Source: a virus. From it: a DNA stretch of 26,081 bases. The DNA lies in IMG/VR virus record IMGVR_UViG_3300005466_000065, positions 1 to 26,081 of that record, one strand, 5' to 3'. Each line of letters begins with the position of its first letter. Position 1 is the stretch's first letter. Below the pieces are notes generated by a model. It saw nothing but the letters and a program-made list of their open reading frames with translations. It did not search any database and was not told the DNA's origin. The position numbers and the translations under genes were made by a program. This document shows positions 14,697-22,638 of this stretch, in pieces.

Positions 14697-17600
14697 CGGC
14701 TTGCGGGAGCCGCCGGACATCGAGTGCGAGGTGCCCTGCCGGAACTGGCCGCCCTTCACGCCCACCGTGAACGAGAGCGCCGACCAGGCGCTGCCCTGGG
14801 TCTGGTAGTCGGACGTGTCTTCGATCTGGAGGTCCATCGCCGTGACCTTCTGGACCGCTGGGAAGAAGTCGAGCACGTAGGGATCGGGGTTCACGGTCGC
14901 GTCGAAGGTGAACGGCCGCTCGCTGGCCGGCAGGCCCGTCTCCGGGTCGGTGAGCCGGTGGTTGTCGGTGATCGTGATCTTGACCTTCTCGCTCGCGTAC
15001 CATTCGCCCGTGAGCGAGCCCTGGTAGACCCGCGCGAAGCCGTTCACGCCCGCGAAGTTGATGTCCGAGACCTTCACCCGCCGCGTGAAGGCGGCGCCGG
15101 CGGTGAACGCCCCGCCCGCCAGCGCGACGCCATCCTGCCAGCGCGTCAGATCCTCCTTCAGCAGCTTGCCGGTGCTGGTGAGCAGGTACCAATCGCCCTG
15201 GTGGACGATGCTGTGCACGCACGCCTGGCCCGTGAAGGTGGTCCAGATGGGCTGGCCGGCAACCTCGGTCGCCCAGGTGTTCAGCACGAACGTCGTGCCT
15301 CCCTCGGTCGTGAACCGAACCTCGGGATAGGTCGGGTGGACCGTGGCGCCCGAGACCGTCTGATTGGCGGCCGTCGTCTCCACCGCGGCGCCGATGTACT
15401 TCACGCCCAGGGATCGGTTGAGCAGCCAGAAGCCGCGCTTCGAGCTGTAGAAAATCACGCCCAGCTCGGTGAGGACGACCGAGCGCGGCTGCTCGCTGCC
15501 CACCGCCACGGGCAGGAGCGAGTACGACGGGATCGTGCCCGCGCCGGTGTTGTCGGGGAAGTCCCCCGCCCAGACGTAGATCGAGTCCTTCTTGATGGCG
15601 ATGAGGTGCCCGTCCATCGACATGAGCTTGTAGATGGGCCCTGTGCTGTCGGGCGTCTCCGCGATGAAGGCGTCGTTGAACCCGACCGCCGTGCCGGGTG
15701 TGTACGTCTTCGAGAAGCGCACCCGCCAGGGCTGCTCGGCGTCGATGCCGAAGACCCGGCCCGCGTGCTCGATGACGTCGTTCAGCGCGGGCGGCGCGAC
15801 GTTCTCCAGCTCGACCGTACCCGTTTCGCTGGACACGGAGAGCGGCTCGCCAGCCGCCAGCGTCGCCTCGCTGGCCGTGTCGGTGAAGGTGACGACCGCC
15901 CGGGTGGCCGTGTCGACGGTGTAGACCGAGGGGGTGACGCGATAGTAGATGTCGCCGGTGCCGTCCTTCGGCGTGCGCAGGATCTCGAGCTGCACGAAGT
16001 TGCGCACCGTGGTCGCGTCGGGGCCGTAGATGCTCACCTGCACGGAGCTGTTCGCGTTGACCGTCGTGATGGCGACGGGCGTGCTGATCGCGGAGACGTA
16101 GTCCTGACCGGCCGAGTCGACCCACTTCCAGCGGACCACGTAGGAGCGCGTCCCCGGGTCGATGCTACCGCTCGCGGCCGCGCCCTCGACCAGCTTGGGG
16201 ATCTCCGGTTTCGTTCGGAAGCCCTGCTCGTGCACCGGATAGGTCGAAAGGGGGCGCGTGGGGGTGTTGTCGACCTCGAACAGCTCGGATCCGGGGAAGA
16301 GCGCAACGCCGCCAAAGGAGAGGGGGGATCCGACGTTGGTGGGTCGGAAGGTGAGGGCGATGTCTGCGAGCTCGTAATTGAGCACCACGTCGCCCGAAAC
16401 CGCCTCGGCCTTCACGGCATGACCGAACAGCCCGTGGAGCATGCCGGCCGAGTCGGCAGCCAAGGAGGTGAGCGCGAACGTCGTGTGGGCGCCGGCGCTG
16501 CCGGGCATCGCCTTGCCGATGACCTGTTGCAGGAGGCCGGTAAGCGCGGTCTTCTCGACCGCCGCGATGAACAGTGTGGGCTGCTGGGCGACGACCGTTC
16601 CGGCCGCCTGGCTCGAGTTGTAGAGCAGGGCGACGTAGCCGAATGCCTTCGGGGTGCCGAGGAAGGCGATCCGGCTCGCCAGGGAGACGTTCGACATCCA
16701 CGGGCTCACGCCCGCCGTGGCGTCGACCTGATCGATGACTCGATGGTTGACGCCAGAGCCGTCCGTGATCTGCCGGTCGATGAGCACGTACGGCGCCGTG
16801 GCGGTGCCGTTGTAGGCCGACGCCCCCGTCATGTTCTTGACGGTGGTCACGGGCGCCGCCGCCTGCGTGGCGGTCGCCGTGATGGCCAGGGTCGTGCTGT
16901 CGATCGTCTGGATCTTGAGGCCGTTGGCGGCGTTCAAGGTCGCGTAGTAGAGGCTCGTGCCGAACGTCGGCTGAGACAGCCAGCAGAGCGCCACGTCAGG
17001 CTGATTCGCGGCCGTGGCGTCGCTGACCGTGGTCCCCACCGCCAGAGCGGTCGACAGGAGGCTGCGCACGTAGGTGCCGGCGGCCGACCGGTAGAGGAGC
17101 GCGATGTGGGTCGAGTCGAACCCGACCTGGACATCGTAGTCGGTGCCGGCGAGCGCGGAGCCCGCGGCGATGACCGTCGTGGTAGTGATCGCGTAGGTCG
17201 TCGCATCCATCGAGGCGCCCTTGATGGCGTTGGCCTCCTTCCAGAAGACATACCACTTGTTACCGAGCGCGACCGTCTTCACGTTCGTGGCGCCGGAGAC
17301 GTTGAAGGTGGCCTCGCCGATGGGGACGCCGCTCGCGTCGCGGACCATCCAGTTGACGACTCCCGCATCGTCGTACCAGGTGTAGAGGCCCTGGTTCCCG
17401 ACGAACGAGACGTCCCGGCTGTCCTGGGTCGGCGTCTGCGTCCCGGCGGCCTGCCTGATGGGGACCTGCAGGTTCGTGCGCGTGAGACCGATCGCCCCGA
17501 AGCCAAAGTAACCGGCCGTGGCGCCGCCGCTCACCGTGAGGAACGTCTGCGTCGCGCTGTTGAAGCGCTGCACGCCCGTCCCCGCGTCCTGCACCAGGAT

Positions 17601-17831
17601 GCCGCCGGCATGGCTCAGCATCCGGTACGGGTTGATGAAGTTCGCCGACCCGGACAGGTCCGCCACCTCGACCAGCCCGTTGCGCCTGACCAACTCGATG
17701 CCCGCCGCCGTGCCCTTCTGGATCCGGGTGTTCTCGGCCACCTCGAGCTGCCCGAGCACCCCCACGGTCCCAGGCGCCTTCTGGTTCAGCCCCTGGAGGA
17801 GCACCGTCACCGGCTGCTTGCGAAGCGGCAT
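14694..17831 (-). CDS. Tail nozzle / tail tubular protein B-like protein
   Basis: From ATG 17831 the product has 1045 residues. The N-terminus has the form seen in podovirus nozzle proteins (MPLRKQPVTVLLQGLNQKAP, then GQLEVAENTRIQKG), and the late part has the propeller signature EL-GVIFYSSKRGFWLLNRSLG followed by VKYIGAAVE. Such proteins form the distal tail tube that controls genome release. ATG 17831 is preferred because it has the conserved element (CGATCGACGTGGC) seven bases upstream. An in-frame ATG at 17915 would add MSTIRMTLALVVALSAC and 11 more residues, a lipoprotein-type signal not expected on a nozzle. The gene runs against all neighbours and is bounded by dispersed sites 5 and 6. 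Confidence 0.8.
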   Translation of the reverse strand: MPLRKQPVTVLLQGLNQKAPGTVGVLGQLEVAENTRIQKGTAAGIELVRRNGLVEVADLSGSANFINPYRMLSHAGGILVQDAGTGVQRFNSATQTFLTVSGGATAGYFGFGAIGLTRTNLQVPIRQAAGTQTPTQDSRDVSFVGNQGLYTWYDDAGVVNWMVRDASGVPIGEATFNVSGATNVKTVALGNKWYVFWKEANAIKGASMDATTYAITTTTVIAAGSALAGTDYDVQVGFDSTHIALLYRSAAGTYVRSLLSTALAVGTTVSDATAANQPDVALCWLSQPTFGTSLYYATLNAANGLKIQTIDSTTLAITATATQAAAPVTTVKNMTGASAYNGTATAPYVLIDRQITDGSGVNHRVIDQVDATAGVSPWMSNVSLASRIAFLGTPKAFGYVALLYNSSQAAGTVVAQQPTLFIAAVEKTALTGLLQQVIGKAMPGSAGAHTTFALTSLAADSAGMLHGLFGHAVKAEAVSGDVVLNYELADIALTFRPTNVGSPLSFGGVALFPGSELFEVDNTPTRPLSTYPVHEQGFRTKPEIPKLVEGAAASGSIDPGTRSYVVRWKWVDSAGQDYVSAISTPVAITTVNANSSVQVSIYGPDATTVRNFVQLEILRTPKDGTGDIYYRVTPSVYTVDTATRAVVTFTDTASEATLAAGEPLSVSSETGTVELENVAPPALNDVIEHAGRVFGIDAEQPWRVRFSKTYTPGTAVGFNDAFIAETPDSTGPIYKLMSMDGHLIAIKKDSIYVWAGDFPDNTGAGTIPSYSLLPVAVGSEQPRSVVLTELGVIFYSSKRGFWLLNRSLGVKYIGAAVETTAANQTVSGATVHPTYPEVRFTTEGGTTFVLNTWATEVAGQPIWTTFTGQACVHSIVHQGDWYLLTSTGKLLKEDLTRWQDGVALAGGAFTAGAAFTRRVKVSDINFAGVNGFARVYQGSLTGEWYASEKVKITITDNHRLTDPETGLPASERPFTFDATVNPDPYVLDFFPAVQKVTAMDLQIEDTSDYQTQGSAWSALSFTVGVKGGQFRQGTSHSMSGGSRKP

Positions 17832-17915
17832 CGAATCAGCCACGTCGATCGGCTTGTCGATGCCGCACGCCGATAGAGCCACCACCAGGGCCAGGGTCAT
17901 TCGTATCGTGCTCAT
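17832..17915 (-). other. In-frame lipoprotein-signal-like extension upstream of the nozzle start
   Basis: This 84-base stretch reads MSTIRMTLALVVALSAC followed by GIDKPIDVADS and runs without a stop into the nozzle. It has a basic start, a hydrophobic core and an LSAC lipobox with Cys17, as in lipoprotein signal peptides. The last codons (PIDVA) are simply the conserved element read as protein. Either it is translated from a leaderless message as part of the nozzle, or it is a 5' leader holding a remnant of a lipoprotein gene. Confidence 0.5.
17839..17851 (-). promoter_or_regulatory. Start-associated element (copy c)
   Basis: On the minus strand it reads CGATCGACGTGGC, one base from consensus, then TGATTCG and the ATG at 17831. 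It supports that ATG as the nozzle start and shows that the element follows gene direction. Confidence 0.65.
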
Positions 17916-17950
17916 GCCCAGATGATACGGACGATACGATACGCGGTCAA
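17916..17950 (-). promoter_or_regulatory. Sigma-70-type promoter for the nozzle gene
   Basis: TTGACC (17950-17945), a spacer of exactly 17 bases, and TATCAT (17927-17922). The expected transcription start, seven bases further on, is at 17915, the A of an ATG. The promoter lies directly downstream of site copy 6, which ends 12 bases before the -35 box. Confidence 0.6.
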
Positions 17951-17961
17951 GGGTGCCGTTA

Positions 17962-17977
17962 GTGAACAAATGTTCAC
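17962..17977. repeat. Dispersed palindromic site, copy 6 (variant, operator-like)
   Basis: GTGAA, core CAAATG (17967-17972), TTCAC. Both arms differ from the other copies but remain complementary to each other, and GAAC-N4-GTTC is complete. It lies between divergent genes, beside a sigma-70 promoter. Confidence 0.8.
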
Positions 17978-18015
17978 GATTGCGCGCGTCGGGCGCCCGG
18001 CGAGACCATCGAGGC

Positions 18016-18528
18016 ATGCGCAGGCTGCTATTGGCGGTGGTCCTACTGGTCGGGTGTGGCGGCGAGGGCGGCCCGATAGGTCCTAGCGGAAGCGGCGGAG
18101 CGACGGTGGCGCCGCCGCCGTCGGCGGTCGTTGGCGGCTGGGGGGCGACACTGTCATCGTCATGCATCCTGCTGCTCGGACTTAAAGACGACGGCAGCTA
18201 CACTCAGGGCGCGGCGTGCGTCGAGGCATCCGGTCGGAACGACTTGAGTGAGGAGAAGGGCACCTACATCGAAGATGCGACTACCGAGCGCATCTACTTC
18301 ACGATCACGGACTCCACGTGTGCCGTTACCACCAAGGGCTACTACTACGGCTATTCGGTGGCGCGAGGGAAGTCGCTGACGATCATGGCAGCTGATGCGT
18401 TGGTCGTGATGACCCCGCTCGAATCATGGTCGGGGAGCGGGTCGCCACCGAGCATGGGCGGTGTGTTCACCCTTGGGTGTCTCGACAAGGGAGTCTTCAC
18501 GCCGGGCCCGCTGATGCCGGTCCCATAA
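18016..18528 (+). CDS. Lipoprotein (phage cargo gene)
   Basis: This is a 170-residue product. MRRLLLAVVLLVGC is a clear lipoprotein signal with lipobox LVGC (Cys14), followed by a Gly/Ser/Pro linker and a compact beta-type domain with several cysteines (WGATLSSSCILLLGLKDDGS, GAACVEAS, YFTITDSTCAVTTKGYYYGY, FTLGCLDKG). The layout resembles small lipocalin-like lipoproteins of environmental Gram-negative bacteria. It would be anchored in a host membrane. The gene has no part in a virion, stands alone between the nozzle and ejection blocks, is flanked by sites 6 and 7, and has a less extreme codon bias than its neighbours, all typical of an inserted cargo (moron) gene. Superinfection exclusion is one possible role. 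Confidence 0.7.
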   Translation: MRRLLLAVVLLVGCGGEGGPIGPSGSGGATVAPPPSAVVGGWGATLSSSCILLLGLKDDGSYTQGAACVEASGRNDLSEEKGTYIEDATTERIYFTITDSTCAVTTKGYYYGYSVARGKSLTIMAADALVVMTPLESWSGSGSPPSMGGVFTLGCLDKGVFTPGPLMPVP

Positions 18529-18529
18529 A

Positions 18530-18545
18530 CCGAACAAATATTCGG
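18530..18545 (+). repeat. Dispersed palindromic site, copy 7
   Basis: CCGAA, core CAAATA (18535-18540), TTCGG, beginning two bases after the lipoprotein stop TAA. The right flank matches copy 2 (TTCGGAAACG). Eleven bases separate it from the start-associated element. Confidence 0.87.
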
Positions 18546-18556
18546 AAACGGTCGCC

Positions 18557-18569
18557 CGATCGCGGTGGC
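18557..18569 (+). promoter_or_regulatory. Start-associated element (copy d)
   Basis: CGATCGCGGTGGC, one base from consensus, seven bases before ATG 18577. No Shine-Dalgarno sequence is present. A GTG at 18565 inside the element is in frame and is the alternative start. Confidence 0.7.
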
Positions 18570-18576
18570 CCTGGTG

Positions 18577-20196
18577 ATGGCTGATGAGCTTGAGGTCAGG
18601 ACCTCTGGTGGGACGAGCGCGAATCCGACCGGTGCCCCGCGGGCGGTGACGGCGGAAGACTACGCCTACGCTCTACAGCCTGACGGCACGTATCTGTTTA
18701 ATAGCCCAGAACAGATGAAGGCTCTGGTGGCGTCTGGGATCCTGTCCGTGATCGACGGACGGAAGGTTTTCTTCCGGATGCCGGACGGAAGTGTCCACCC
18801 GGCCATTGAGCAACCGGCGCCGACGACGCTCACGGGCGCCATTCCGCAGTCGTGGAAGGACGCGGCCTACAACGTTAAGACCCAGATGGACAAGCTTGAC
18901 CCGCTTGGGTCGCCCGGGCTCAACGACAAGGCGGTGAACGACAAGCTCTTTGGGACGCCAGGCTCTGGAAGCGAGAGCATCTTCACCAACGACACGGTCG
19001 GGAACATCCTGAAGGGCGCTGCGGGTTACTACGGCCTCGGGGGGCTAGCGGGGTCGGGCGGCGCCGGCGTCGCCGGATCCGCCGGCGGGGCGGGTGCCGG
19101 CGCGGCCGGCGGAATCAATACGGACGCCATCTCGGCCGCCGCCGCCGCGTCTCGGGCCATGTCCGACAAGTTCCTGGCCGAGTACAACGCGGCCCACCCG
19201 GGCCAGCCGCCGACGATGACCGCGGCGCAGCTCCCCCCCGCGGCGCAGGCCGACATGCTGGCCGCCATCAAGGCCGCGCAGGCGTCGCAGTTGGACCCGT
19301 TCTCCGCGTCGCACGCGACGGCCACGCTACTCGACCCGACGAACCAGGAGGAACAGCGGCGGCGCGCCCTGGGCCTGGAGGACCAGTACGGCGACGTGAT
19401 CGCAGGCAAGGGGCCGAGCGTCGCCGAGCTGCAGCTGCGCGCGGCCGAGCAGCGCCAGGAGGCCAACCAGCTCGGGCTCGCGTCCAAGGCCAGCGGCGGC
19501 GGGAACGTCGCCCTGTCGCTGCGCACGGCCGCCAACAACATCGGCCGGCTCAATCAGGGCGCGTCGGCGGACGCCGCGCTCCTGCGCGCGAAGGAGATCG
19601 AGGCGGCGCGCGCGGGCCTCGGGGGGCTCATCGACCAGACCCGGACCGGGGACATCAACGTTGCCGGCCACAACGCTGACCTCTCGACGAACACCAGCCT
19701 GAAGAACGCCGAGCTCGACACGAACGCGACCCTCAAGGCGGCCGAGTTGGAGGCCGCGCGCCGTGGATCGAACGCCCAGCTCACGACCAACGCCGCCCTG
19801 AAGGACGCCGAGCTCGAAGCCGCGCGCCGAGCGACGAACGCCAAGGAGGTGAACGACGTGAACGTGGCCCAGGGCGGGTTCAACAACACCGCCGCCGCGA
19901 ACAACCTCACGTCCGCGCTCGAGCAGCAGAAGATCGACGCCGCGGCCAAGGACGCCGCCGCCAAGAACGCGATCGCATCGAGCGGCCAGGTCATCACCGG
20001 CACCGTAGGCGCGGCCCAGGCGCAGGCCGAGGCCGTGAAGGCGGCGCAGGCGGCGAAGGCCGCCGAGGACGCGAAGCAGGCGGCTGGCCTCGGCGCCCTC
20101 GGGTCGCTGGCCGCAACTTGGCTCAAATCGGGCAGTGGATCGAGCAGCGGCAGCGGAATCAAGTACGGCGCGAACGGCTCGCCCATTCTGGAGTGA
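18577..20196 (+). CDS. Putative internal virion / ejection protein
   Basis: This is a 539-residue product from ATG 18577 (GTG 18565 would add four residues). It begins ADELEVRTSG and has a small N-terminal domain (EDYAYALQPDGTYLF to VFFRMPDGSVH), a Gly/Ala hinge (about 150-185), then long Ala-rich helices (QLRAAEQRQEANQLGLASKA, ALSLRTAANNIGRLNQGASA). Residues about 368-422 contain a repeated helical motif LKxAELEAARR spaced by TN/SNA segments. The end is again Ala-rich. The Gln/Ala helix followed by a GG-NxAL-RxA segment is common in podovirus proteins ejected with DNA. It is first in a co-directional run of four such genes. Confidence 0.55.
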   Translation: MADELEVRTSGGTSANPTGAPRAVTAEDYAYALQPDGTYLFNSPEQMKALVASGILSVIDGRKVFFRMPDGSVHPAIEQPAPTTLTGAIPQSWKDAAYNVKTQMDKLDPLGSPGLNDKAVNDKLFGTPGSGSESIFTNDTVGNILKGAAGYYGLGGLAGSGGAGVAGSAGGAGAGAAGGINTDAISAAAAASRAMSDKFLAEYNAAHPGQPPTMTAAQLPPAAQADMLAAIKAAQASQLDPFSASHATATLLDPTNQEEQRRRALGLEDQYGDVIAGKGPSVAELQLRAAEQRQEANQLGLASKASGGGNVALSLRTAANNIGRLNQGASADAALLRAKEIEAARAGLGGLIDQTRTGDINVAGHNADLSTNTSLKNAELDTNATLKAAELEAARRGSNAQLTTNAALKDAELEAARRATNAKEVNDVNVAQGGFNNTAAANNLTSALEQQKIDAAAKDAAAKNAIASSGQVITGTVGAAQAQAEAVKAAQAAKAAEDAKQAAGLGALGSLAATWLKSGSGSSSGSGIKYGANGSPILE

Positions 20197-20203
20197 GGAG
20201 ACC

Positions 20204-20920
20204 ATGTTCAGCGGTTACAACATCTCTCACCCCGCCGGCGGATCGGGGCTCGCCCGGTGGCAGCAGAACCCCGGCGGCGCCACCACGCCGAACGCCCAGG
20301 CGCTCGCGCAGGGGACGACGCCCGATGCGGCCCCCGCCGCCGGAACCCGTGACACGCACGTCGCGCCCGCCGGAGCACCCCCGGTAGAGACGCCTGGCGC
20401 GCGGGCGGCGCGCATCGCCGGTGCGCGCGCGCCAGCGCCGCCTCCCGCCGCGCCGCCACCCCAGGCCACCCTTCGCCCGCCGCCGGCCACGCCGCCGCCT
20501 CCCACGAGCCTCGCGCCGCCTCCGGCCGCCCCTGCGCCCGCGCCGTACGTCCCGCGGGCGAGCGACTACCAGCAGGTCCCTGCCGGGTTCGTCCAGCTGG
20601 GGGAGGCGGCCCTGCGCGCGCCGCTCAACATGGACGGCACACCGCTCTCGGGCGCGCAGCTGGCCGCGCTCGCCGGCACCGGGCGCCCTGGCGACCCGTT
20701 CACCGGCGGATACGCCCCCACCGGGGGATGGAACGCCGGCAACGGCGGCCGGTCCGCCGAGGAGCAGGCCGCGGCCGTCGCCGCCTACAAGGCGCAGTAC
20801 GGGAACCCGTCTGTCACCGCCGATCAGGTGCTCTCGTCGACCTCGAACGACCCGAATCAGGTGGAGGCCGCGCGCCAGGCCTATCAGGCGTGGGTCGATA
20901 GCGTGGGGAGGTTCCAGTGA
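20204..20920 (+). CDS. Pro/Ala-rich putative virion protein
   Basis: This is a 238-residue product with binding site GAGGAG six bases before ATG 20204. The N-terminus is MFSGYNISHPAGGSGLARWQ. About residues 75-130 are almost pure Pro/Ala linker. The C-terminal 100 residues form a folded segment (YQQVPAGFVQLGEAALRAP) and an Ala-rich end with YKAQYGNPSVTADQVL. It lies between large ejection-type proteins with a four-base overlap to the next gene. A structural link between internal proteins is possible. No family is recognised. Confidence 0.55.
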   Translation: MFSGYNISHPAGGSGLARWQQNPGGATTPNAQALAQGTTPDAAPAAGTRDTHVAPAGAPPVETPGARAARIAGARAPAPPPAAPPPQATLRPPPATPPPPTSLAPPPAAPAPAPYVPRASDYQQVPAGFVQLGEAALRAPLNMDGTPLSGAQLAALAGTGRPGDPFTGGYAPTGGWNAGNGGRSAEEQAAAVAAYKAQYGNPSVTADQVLSSTSNDPNQVEAARQAYQAWVDSVGRFQ

Positions 20921-22638
20921 CCTTAGACGACGAGCTGGAAAGCGCGCTCCACCCCGACGACCTGGGGAGCATTGGCGAGCAGGACACGGCGCCGGTCGAC
21001 CCGGCGCGCATGGCCGCGCCGGAGATCGCCCCCGCCATCGCTCCCCCGATCGCGCCGACCATCGCCCCCCAGCCGGCGGCCCAGACGCCGTTCGACGCGC
21101 CAAAGCCCCCCGGGCTCACCACCAAGAAGGTGACGCTCTCGCCGGCCGAGACGGAGAACCTCGGCGCCCTGGACGCGAACACCCAGGCGCGCAAGGACAC
21201 CGTCGAGCAGGAAGGCAACCTCGCCGTCGACAAGGCGGTTGACCGCGCGGCCCAGGCGCAGGCGGAAGCCGACCTCAAGGAGCAGCAGGCGCAGCAGGTG
21301 GCCGACCAGCAGGCCCAGCAGCGGAAGCTCATCGAGGAGCGCCAGCACCGCGACGAGGCCGAATACGCGAAGTACCGCGAGATGGGCCTGAAGGACCCCG
21401 ACGCGGGGAAGGGTTTCCTCAACCGCGTGGGCGCGGCGCTGGCGATCGGACTCGGCCAGTACAGCGCGGCCATGAACCACACGGAGAACCAGGCGGCGCG
21501 CATCTTCGAGCAGGCCCGGCGCGAGAATCTGGAGCTGCAAAAGGCCAACATCGAGAAGCAGCGCGAGGCCAGCATCCGCGCCGGCAAGGACGTCGAGCAG
21601 GCGAAAGCCGAGGCCGCCGAGGCGCTGCATAACCTGCAGATCAAGAACGTCGCCCAGATCGACGCGTTCCGCGCGAAGTTCGCCGCCGAGAGCGAGCGAA
21701 TGGGCATCCCCGCCGCCCGCATCCAGGCGTCGAAGACCATGCAGGAGCTCGAGCGCCAGGCGCTGGAGGCCCGCGAGAAGCACCTGGAGAGCACGCGGAC
21801 GTTCAGCCGGGACCTGACGCCGAAGGAGCTGCGCGCGGGGAAGGGCGGCGGTGGCGGCGGTGGAGCCGGCGGGGGAAGTCTCTCCGCGCGCGAGAAGCTG
21901 AACGAGTATGCGACCCGCAACCCGGGCGACAGCGCGGGGCTCTATCGGCTCGCCGGCACGCTGGGGTTCAAGTCCGACAAGGACGCGGTCAGCGCCGTCA
22001 CGGACGCCATCAAGAATAGCAAGGCCCCCGAAGGCCAGCAGAAGCACGCCGCTGCCGGCGCGACGATGCTGCGCGGGATCTCGACGCTCGAAAAGCTGCA
22101 CGCGAAGGGCTACCAGCCGACAGAGAAGGACTGGCTGAAGTGGCAGAAGAACCAGGACGACGTCCAGCTGTCGAAGGCGAACGCCGAGAAGGGGAATCGG
22201 GCCGGGGCGATGTTCGAACGCGGCCTGCAGACGGTGGGTCTCTCGGCCAAGACCGAATACGACGGCCTGTCCGACGACACCAGGGCCTACTTCGAAAACG
22301 TGAAGCGCATCCTGGAGTCGGTGGGACGCGAGCAGTCGGGCGCCGCCATCTCGCGGAACGAGTGGGACAACTTCGGCGGCCAGTACGGCCTGCAGGCGTC
22401 CGGTGGGCTCGCCGCGGCCAAGGAATACGCCCGCGACCGGATGACGCTGTCCGGGGTCGCCGGGCGCCAAGTCGAGGCCGCTGGCGGCGTCCCGAAGGCC
22501 GCCCCTGCGCCCGCCGCCAGCGGCGGTGACAAGTCCGAGGCCGAGCGCGCGAAAGCGCTGCTGGCGGACCCGCGCGCGCAGAACCTGTCCCCGGCGAAGC
22601 GCGCCTACCTGACCAAGTTGGCCCGCGGTGCGCAGTGA
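20917..22638 (+). CDS. Putative internal virion / ejection protein with long coiled coil
   Basis: This is a 573-residue product, GTG start coupled to the previous stop. After a Pro-rich N-terminal linker, residues about 75-300 form a very long Ala/Glu/Gln/Lys helix (for example KEQQAQQVADQQAQQRKLIE). Within it is a less polar segment, RVGAALAIGLGQYSAAMNH, a motif often seen in podovirus ejection proteins that may insert into or line a channel. A Gly-rich hinge follows at about 308-325, then a helical C-terminal domain (VKRILESVGREQSGAAISRNEWDNFGGQYG). The N-terminus (TLDDELESAL) resembles that of the next gene. No peptidoglycan hydrolase motif is seen. Confidence 0.6.
   Translation: MTLDDELESALHPDDLGSIGEQDTAPVDPARMAAPEIAPAIAPPIAPTIAPQPAAQTPFDAPKPPGLTTKKVTLSPAETENLGALDANTQARKDTVEQEGNLAVDKAVDRAAQAQAEADLKEQQAQQVADQQAQQRKLIEERQHRDEAEYAKYREMGLKDPDAGKGFLNRVGAALAIGLGQYSAAMNHTENQAARIFEQARRENLELQKANIEKQREASIRAGKDVEQAKAEAAEALHNLQIKNVAQIDAFRAKFAAESERMGIPAARIQASKTMQELERQALEAREKHLESTRTFSRDLTPKELRAGKGGGGGGGAGGGSLSAREKLNEYATRNPGDSAGLYRLAGTLGFKSDKDAVSAVTDAIKNSKAPEGQQKHAAAGATMLRGISTLEKLHAKGYQPTEKDWLKWQKNQDDVQLSKANAEKGNRAGAMFERGLQTVGLSAKTEYDGLSDDTRAYFENVKRILESVGREQSGAAISRNEWDNFGGQYGLQASGGLAAAKEYARDRMTLSGVAGRQVEAAGGVPKAAPAPAASGGDKSEAERAKALLADPRAQNLSPAKRAYLTKLARGAQ

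Noticed and set aside
14724-17876. A plus-strand open frame of about 1050 codons opposite the nozzle gene
   Set aside because: It is an antisense shadow produced by strong G/C bias at third positions; its translation is Arg/Gly/Val/Asp-rich low complexity without motifs, while the minus-strand protein has recognisable nozzle features.
20923-22470. Minus-strand open frame of 515 codons opposite an ejection-type gene
   Set aside because: Same shadow effect; Leu/Arg/Gly-rich with no domains.
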